DNA of 64,000 nt from Deltaproteobacteria bacterium (GTDB taxonomy: Bacteria; Desulfobacterota; GWC2-55-46). This document shows, piece after piece, positions 59,254-64,000 of the stretch. The notes beneath the pieces are model-generated. The model worked only from the letters and a program-made list of their open reading frames with translations. It did not search any database and was not told where the DNA came from. The translations under genes and the position numbers were made by a program. The first letter of the stretch is position 1, and each line of letters opens with the position of its first letter. Location: assembly GCA_020846435.1 (NCBI GenBank), contig JADLDY010000037.1, positions 18,019-82,018 on the forward strand. The letters are read 5' to 3'.

Positions 59254-60123
59254 ATGACTTTGGTTGTGAGGTACCTGCCCCTTTTCAAGCTGAGGATATG
59301 CTGGCTCATCACGGTGAGCGCTCTCGTGGGCCTCATCGCTTCTCCCGGGGCCGTCTCTCTTGAGAAGGCGGCTTTTCTGGCTGTCGCGACGATGGCCGCG
59401 GCAGCGGCCGCCAGCGTCCTGAACCACTACTTTGACAGGGACATTGACAGGTTGATGGACAGGACCAGGTCAAGGCCGCTCGAAAAGGGTTGTACTCCGT
59501 TTGCCGCGCTCGCTCTTGCCGCGCTCCTCTTCGCGTTTTCAGCCGCCGTAGCGCTCTGGAAGCTTGGTTACATGGCCGCGCTCCATCTCATGCTCGGCGC
59601 GTTTGTCTACGCGGTCGTCTACACGGCGTGGCTCAAGAGAAGGAGCTGGACCAACATAATCGTAGGCGGCCTCTCAGGAAGCTTCGCGATGCTGGCGGGA
59701 GGGGCCGCGAGCCCGGCGGGCCTCAGCGCCGCGACCGTCATGCTCGCGGTTGTCATGTTCTTCTGGACGCCGTCTCACTTCTGGAGCTTCGCAATAGTGC
59801 ACAGGGAAGACTACGACAGGGCAAGAGTCCCAATGCTGCCGTCGGTCGTGGGCAACATGAGAGCCTCTCGATTCATACTCGTCAACACGGGCCTTCTCGT
59901 CGCCTCCTCGTTCGCGCCGGTCATAAACGGAGACCTCGGCCTCGTCTACTGCGGCGCCGCCGTCCTTGCCGGAGCCTTCTTCCTTTACAGGAACATCCAG
60001 CTCGTCAGGGATACCTCTTCGATTCTGGCGCAGATGAACTTCAGGGCTTCGATGGTCTATCTCGGGTCGCTTTTCGCGGGGGTGGCGCTTGACGCCATGG
60101 CTTCATGGGGCGTAAGCGCGTGA
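59254..60123 (+). CDS. ctaB: protoheme IX farnesyltransferase (haem O synthase)
   Basis: The enzyme adds a farnesyl group to haem B to make haem O for terminal oxidases. The 289 aa UbiA-family membrane protein has the polyprenyl-diphosphate site NHYFDRDIDRLMDRTRSRP and a second aspartate region RVPMLP after YDRA, with eight or nine helices. The usual KPRI entry reads FKLRICWL here. AAAAAGGAG precedes ATG 59254. No cytochrome oxidase genes are in the window. Other UbiA enzymes are possible but the DxxxD loop and DYDRA support haem O synthase. Confidence 0.85.
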   Translation: MTLVVRYLPLFKLRICWLITVSALVGLIASPGAVSLEKAAFLAVATMAAAAAASVLNHYFDRDIDRLMDRTRSRPLEKGCTPFAALALAALLFAFSAAVALWKLGYMAALHLMLGAFVYAVVYTAWLKRRSWTNIIVGGLSGSFAMLAGGAASPAGLSAATVMLAVVMFFWTPSHFWSFAIVHREDYDRARVPMLPSVVGNMRASRFILVNTGLLVASSFAPVINGDLGLVYCGAAVLAGAFFLYRNIQLVRDTSSILAQMNFRASMVYLGSLFAGVALDAMASWGVSA

Positions 60124-60141
60124 TGAGGCGAGGACATATGT

Positions 60142-60176
60142 AAAAAAAGAGGGGGCTGAAGCCCCCTCTTTTTTAT
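60142..60176. terminator. bidirectional terminator
   Basis: AGAGGGGGCTGAAGCCCCCTCT (60149-60170) with A7 and T-run flanks. It separates the haem O synthase from the convergent exported protein. Confidence 0.88.
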
Positions 60177-60198
60177 TTTAACAGGCCGCGGCAGCAAG

Positions 60199-60801
60199 TT
60201 ACCTGCCCTTTCCGCTACCCATGCCGCCACCTGAACCTGAGCCCATGCCGTAGCCGTTACTGTCAGAGTCCATGTTTTTCTTCATGTCCCTGTCCCTGTG
60301 CTCTTTTTTCTCCATCGTCCTGTCCCTGTCTCTCTTCATCTCCCTGATGTTGGCCTCGACCCTCTCCTTTACCCTCTCTCCGAGGGCCTTACCTGAGAGT
60401 TCTTTTCTTTCCATCTTTTCCTTCCTCAAGGTCTCGGTTACCATGGCCTGCGCTTCCCCCGGGCCTATGCCCTTCTTTACGGAGTCGTTCATGGCGTCGA
60501 TGACCTCTGAGAGGCACTCGCCCCGGCAGCCTTCATCAAGGGAGTTTCTGACGAGCTCTCTGATTTGTTCTCTGTCGCGCGTGCGCCTCGCGTATTCGTT
60601 TAGTTCTTTTGATATGGCGGTCATGTCGTCGTCAGTGAGGGCGGTATTTTTTCTGAGCTCTTCCCTGAGTTCGAGGCTGTCCTGGTCTGAGTCCCTGCTC
60701 ATCTCCCGGGTCCTGTCATTGTCGTTGGCCAAAGACGCGCCCGCGACGCCCAGGGTAAAAGAGAATGCCGCGATAAGCCCGATTGCCTTTGAGATTTTCA
60801 T
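60199..60801 (-). CDS. exported, highly charged protein with Gly-rich tail
   Basis: No family recognised. The 200 aa product has a signal peptide (to GASLAND, about residue 26), an Asp/Glu/Arg/Lys-rich helical body (about 30-165) with two cysteines (EGCRGECLSE) and a glycine/serine-rich C-terminus (GSGSGGGMGSGKGR). This composition fits a surface- or matrix-associated protein. GGAGAAGAG precedes ATG 60801. Confidence 0.6.
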   Translation of the reverse strand: MKISKAIGLIAAFSFTLGVAGASLANDNDRTREMSRDSDQDSLELREELRKNTALTDDDMTAISKELNEYARRTRDREQIRELVRNSLDEGCRGECLSEVIDAMNDSVKKGIGPGEAQAMVTETLRKEKMERKELSGKALGERVKERVEANIREMKRDRDRTMEKKEHRDRDMKKNMDSDSNGYGMGSGSGGGMGSGKGR

Positions 60802-60944
60802 ACTCTTCTCCGTTTGATGGTTATACGGTAATGCCCGTTAAATTGATCTGAAAGGAGTGTTTGGGAGTTGACCCCCAATGTTGGAAAGTAAATCTGGAAT
60901 TGAACGGCCTGTCAAGGCGGTTTGCTCTGCAGGCGACACAAAAA

Positions 60945-60975
60945 AAGGCCGTCCCAAAAGGGACGGCCTTTTAAT
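60945..60975. terminator. bidirectional terminator
   Basis: AAGGCCGTCCC-AAAA-GGGACGGCCTT (60945-60970) with A-run on the left and TTTT on the right. It lies after the rhodanese gene, which reads toward it. Confidence 0.85.
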
Positions 60976-60994
60976 CATTGGAAAAACCTTGAGA

Positions 60995-61399
60995 TTATCT
61001 GCCTTTGTTCGAGTTGACTGCGCCGCCTGCGGCTGTCCAGGCGTTTATGCCGCCTTCGAGGTTGGTAAGGTCTTTGAAGCCCTTTGACGAGAGTATCTCG
61101 ATGGCCTTGAGGCTTCTTTTCCCTGAGCGGCAGTAGATTATGTGCCTGTCGCCCTCGGGCAGGGCGGTCACGGTGTCGAGGGTGTCGAGCGGCATCAATA
61201 CGCTCCCAGGTATGTGCGCCTCGTTATGTTCCTGCGGCGTTCTCACATCGATGAGTACGACTTTTTCCTTCTTTTCGATCAAGGTCATGAGCTCCCGCGC
61301 GGTTATTTTGTCGGCGGCGATGGAGACGGCCGCGGCAGAGAAAAGAAGGAACGCGCTCGAAAGTGATATTAAGGCGGTTTTTAATATATTTTTTCTCAT
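60995..61399 (-). CDS. periplasmic rhodanese-like sulfurtransferase
   Basis: The 134 aa product has a signal peptide (about residues 1-29) and one rhodanese domain with VVLIDVRTPQEHNEAHIPGS and the active-site loop CRSGKRS (C90). It could transfer sulfane sulfur in the periplasm, or act in redox signalling. The gene stands alone between two terminators. No partner sulfur-oxidation genes are in view. Confidence 0.87.
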   Translation of the reverse strand: MRKNILKTALISLSSAFLLFSAAAVSIAADKITARELMTLIEKKEKVVLIDVRTPQEHNEAHIPGSVLMPLDTLDTVTALPEGDRHIIYCRSGKRSLKAIEILSSKGFKDLTNLEGGINAWTAAGGAVNSNKGR

Positions 61400-61461
61400 G
61401 GCATTTATTATACACCTGCTCCGATGCCGAGGCCAGCGAAAAAAAATCGGCTCTGATAATG

Positions 61462-61494
61462 AAAAAGGCGGCCCTTTCGGGCCGCCTTTATTAT
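61462..61494. terminator. bidirectional terminator
   Basis: AAAGGCGGCCC-TTTC-GGGCCGCCTTT (61464-61489) between the rhodanese start side and the stop of the PEP-CTERM gene. Confidence 0.8.
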
Positions 61495-61514
61495 TTGATG
61501 ATTTTTTGCAGGCT

Positions 61515-63818
61515 TCAGTTCCTGAACCTTTTGAGCCTGCGCGCCCCCCAAAGTCCGGCTATGCCGCTGCCAAGGAGAAGCAGCGTCGAAGGCTCGGGAA
61601 CGGAGGTTGACCCGCCGCCGGTGTTGTTCGCCAGCTGAATGAGCTGGCCGCCGGTGAAAGAGCCGCCAAGGTCGGTGATGCTCGAGTAGTAGATGTTGAA
61701 GCCGCCCAAATCAAGCGTTGAGCCTGCGCCGAGTATGAGGTTTTCGACATAAAGGGACGCGCCGAGGGCGCCGCTCAGGAACAGGTTGCCGTATTCGCTG
61801 AGCTCAAGCGTGCCCCAGGCAAAGCTCATGTTCGAGGCCTCGTCCCACCCGCCGAGACGGAACTCATGGGTGTTCCAGCCTATGAAGCCCAGGTATGAGT
61901 CAGCCGTGTCCCACAGGCCGGTCTGGTCGCTGTAGTTGAGGAAGTCGTCGTTGATGAAAAAGTTGTCGCCAGCTCCTCCCACGAGGTAGCCGTTCGAGCC
62001 GACTGTGAGATTTGAGAAGTAGTTGCTCGACGGGTCGCTCAGGTAGGCTCCGTTGTTGGTGAAGTCCTTGTTGAAGACAACGGTCGTGTCGGTGATCTTC
62101 ATGGTGCCGTTGTTCACGATGTTGCCTGACATCTCCCTCTGTCCGGGGCCGCCGAAGTTGATGGTGCCGTTGTTCACTACATTAGTCGCGGCCGGGCCTT
62201 CCCCGCAATAGGAGCAGATGCCGCCGGCTGTCTCGACTCTGCCGCTGTTGAGGTTCATCGTCCCGTTGTTGACGATGGTGGTCGCGTACAGTTGCGGCCC
62301 GAACCATGAGCTGCCGTTGTCGCTCATGTTGTATGTGCCGTTCGTCCCGATTGTAATAGTCCCCTGGGCCGAGACATTGCTTCCAGTATGGTTGAATGTG
62401 CCTACGCCGGAACCTGTGCCTATGTTGATGTTGGTGGTCGCCAGCATGCCGCCGCTCATGTTGTAAGTTCCGCTGCCGGAGCCGCTGCCGACGTTCAGCG
62501 TGCCGCCGTCAAAATACATGTTCATGCCGTCGGCCTGGTTGAAGACCCCGTTGCCGTCATGGCCTACGGTGATGTTGGCCGCCGTAAGGTTCCCCATGTT
62601 CATGTTGTAGGTGCCTGAAGAGCCCGCGTTTTTGCCTATGACAAGGGACGAGGCCGTGACACTGCCGGAATGCTGCGTGAATGTGCCTGTGCCTGACTCG
62701 CCTGCTTTTATAGCGGCGGCGTTCAGTGTGCCCCAGCCGTCGAGGACATAACTGCCTGAGCCGGTATTATGGCCAATGGACAAGTTTCCGGCAACGGTAT
62801 TTGTCCCGCCGAACTGCTCAAAGGAGCCCGTGCCGCTGTTGCCGACGAACTCGTTTGTTGCCCTGAGCTCCGGATTGCCGCTGAACATGCCGTTCATCGC
62901 GTATGAGCCGCTGCCAGCGAAGTCGCCGATAGTGAGGTTCCCTGTCACATCGTTGAGGCCGCCCCAGTGGGTGAATGTCCCTGTTCCGTTGTTACCAATT
63001 ATCTCGTTGCCCGCAAAGAGCCACCCGCCCTGCATGGTGTAAGTCCCAACGCCTGTGGAGTTCTCGCCGACACCAAGATAGCCAGTTGAGTTGTATGAAT
63101 TGAGCGGTGCGGCCTGGATGAACTCTCCTGTCCCATTCTTCCCGATTATCTGCATTTCGGAGGTGAGCCTTCCGGCGCCGAGGTTGTAGACGCCGTTGGA
63201 GCCTTCCTGAGAAGCGATGGTAAGAGTATCGGCGAAATGGTTGACATCCGACCCTGTGGTTCCATCGTGCGTGAATGTGCCGGTGCCTCCATTGCCTACG
63301 ATTGTTGATACTGTGTAGAGGCCGCCGCCTGTAAGCGTATATGACCCCCTGTCGAGCCTGGAATGGCCCATATCAAGAGCGCCGCTTGTAAGAGCCCCAT
63401 CCCACGACCTTGTAACGACAGAGGCGGTGACATCACCGGCTTCCTGGACTATGGAGCCTGAAGCGCCGCTGCGCATGCTTGCCGTATCTCCGAGAGTTAT
63501 GTCGCCGGTTTCTATGCGAGCCCCGGGGGCCGTGATCCTGAGCGTAGTGCTTCCGCCTTCAGGGTAGGCGATACTCAACCCCTCAAGCCTTATGCTGGCG
63601 TTGGCATCGTAGGTGACGGTCAGGCCGGCGTCAGCGGCGGGCAGATATACAAAATCTCCGTCTACCGGGACCGTGCTGAGGTTCCAGCAGTTGCCCCTGA
63701 ACCATGAACCCGAACCGCAGGAAGAATCGTATCCTTTGCCCTCAGAGCGGGCCACACCCGGCGCGGCCGCAGCCGCCAAAATGAGCGTCGACAATATGAG
63801 CAGGCTTTTTCTCTTCAT
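61515..63818 (-). CDS. PEP-CTERM protein with Gly/Thr-rich beta repeats
   Basis: The 767 aa product has a signal peptide (MKRKSLLILSTLILAAAA...), an opening domain with SWFRGNCWNLSTVPVDGDF, and about ten imperfect repeats of 30-45 residues, typically VGNNGTGTFTH... then LTIGDFAGSGSYAMNG. A C-terminal PEP sorting signal ends it (VPEPSTLLLLGSG, a hydrophobic helix, then RRLKRFRN). The signal is cut by an exosortase (EpsH/Xrt), so the protein is exported and anchored or released at the surface with extracellular polysaccharide. The repeats suggest a right-handed beta-helix adhesin-like structure. AAAGGAG precedes ATG 63818. No exosortase is in the window. Confidence 0.85.
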   Translation of the reverse strand: MKRKSLLILSTLILAAAAAPGVARSEGKGYDSSCGSGSWFRGNCWNLSTVPVDGDFVYLPAADAGLTVTYDANASIRLEGLSIAYPEGGSTTLRITAPGARIETGDITLGDTASMRSGASGSIVQEAGDVTASVVTRSWDGALTSGALDMGHSRLDRGSYTLTGGGLYTVSTIVGNGGTGTFTHDGTTGSDVNHFADTLTIASQEGSNGVYNLGAGRLTSEMQIIGKNGTGEFIQAAPLNSYNSTGYLGVGENSTGVGTYTMQGGWLFAGNEIIGNNGTGTFTHWGGLNDVTGNLTIGDFAGSGSYAMNGMFSGNPELRATNEFVGNSGTGSFEQFGGTNTVAGNLSIGHNTGSGSYVLDGWGTLNAAAIKAGESGTGTFTQHSGSVTASSLVIGKNAGSSGTYNMNMGNLTAANITVGHDGNGVFNQADGMNMYFDGGTLNVGSGSGSGTYNMSGGMLATTNINIGTGSGVGTFNHTGSNVSAQGTITIGTNGTYNMSDNGSSWFGPQLYATTIVNNGTMNLNSGRVETAGGICSYCGEGPAATNVVNNGTINFGGPGQREMSGNIVNNGTMKITDTTVVFNKDFTNNGAYLSDPSSNYFSNLTVGSNGYLVGGAGDNFFINDDFLNYSDQTGLWDTADSYLGFIGWNTHEFRLGGWDEASNMSFAWGTLELSEYGNLFLSGALGASLYVENLILGAGSTLDLGGFNIYYSSITDLGGSFTGGQLIQLANNTGGGSTSVPEPSTLLLLGSGIAGLWGARRLKRFRN

Positions 63819-63926
63819 TCAAAAGACTCCTTTGAACCGGGCAGGCATGACATCCCTTTCACGGCTTACGCGGCTTATTATTCTATTGAGATCCCCAGCT
63901 TCAGGGTCATGCGCAGTAACGAGACT

Positions 63927-64000
63927 TTACTTCTGCCCTTCTTTGGCCTCGGCCCCTTTTATGAGCTCGGCCACCTTGGAAGACTCGGCCACTGGCTCTA
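63927..64000 (-). CDS. C-terminal end of an unidentified protein
   Basis: The frame is open to the right edge and ends at TAA 63929-63927. The 23 visible residues (EPVAESSKVAELIKGAEAKE then GQK) are charged and alanine-rich and cannot be assigned. It would read in the same direction as the PEP-CTERM gene, 108 bases upstream of it. Confidence 0.45.
   Translation of the reverse strand, partial: EPVAESSKVAELIKGAEAKEGQK

Overview
The window comes from a Gram-negative (diderm) bacterium. It carries a lipid A/outer-membrane biogenesis operon, BamA, Skp/OmpH, lipoproteins, a cytochrome-porin and a PEP-CTERM surface protein. The DNA is GC-rich and leans strongly on AGG (Arg) and ATA (Ile) codons. 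The order lolD-bamA-ompH-lpxD-fabZ-lpxA-Gfo/Idh-lpxB-msbA-waaA-lpxK-lpxL is the one I associate with Deltaproteobacteria (Desulfobacterota, Geobacter-like) and Nitrospirota. I infer a member of one of those groups; the exact lineage cannot be settled by eye. Gene density is high, most neighbours overlap or nearly touch, and I see no insertion sequence, prophage, integrase or CRISPR array.

Region 1 (1-14676) is one long + strand envelope operon: the end of a cyclic-nucleotide-binding protein, LolD, an unusually long BamA, Skp, and lipid A synthesis and export up to Kdo transfer and late acylation. One gene in it, a DUF374 acyltransferase, is split by a frameshift at a run of ten A. Region 2 (14677-15283) has no protein gene. 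It holds a likely 6S RNA and, just after it, a second independent transcript with its own promoter, nested helices and a U-tract that I cannot assign to any RNA family. Region 3 (15284-31200) is mixed metabolism and envelope: a PEGA lipoprotein, a Cyc2-like monoheme cytochrome-porin behind a near-consensus promoter, tRNA-Leu(UAA), a PsiE/haem-lipoprotein pair, RluE, pyruvate kinase, glucan phosphorylase, a lytic transglycosylase, a RadC-like protein and a PilZ protein.

Region 4 (31218-37765) is a translationally coupled signalling pair: a MEDS/multi-PAS hybrid histidine kinase and a large STAND ATPase with a winged helix and BTAD domain. Region 5 (37945-45687) holds a TMTC-like GT-C membrane protein, a three-gene envelope cassette (SurA-like lipoprotein, HAMP protein, HExxH protein), and an Rrf2/IscR-type regulator whose own promoter is overlapped by an IscR-like operator. 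A flavoprotein reductase and three pterin/folate genes (FolM-like SDR, FolB, FolK) follow. Region 6 (45804-55778) is a complete chemosensory operon (CheW, CheR-TPR, CheW, MCP, CheA-REC, CheB, multi-receiver hybrid kinase) with no stand-alone CheY and no flagellar genes in view.

Region 7 (55790-64000) opens with a yybP-ykoY manganese riboswitch and terminator directly upstream of the membrane protease gene htpX, which is the most striking regulatory link in the window. RimO, haem O synthase, a periplasmic rhodanese, small exported proteins and a PEP-CTERM repeat protein follow. A dispersed palindromic repeat recurs directly after four gene 3' ends (msbA, lpxL, pyk and the TMTC-like gene).
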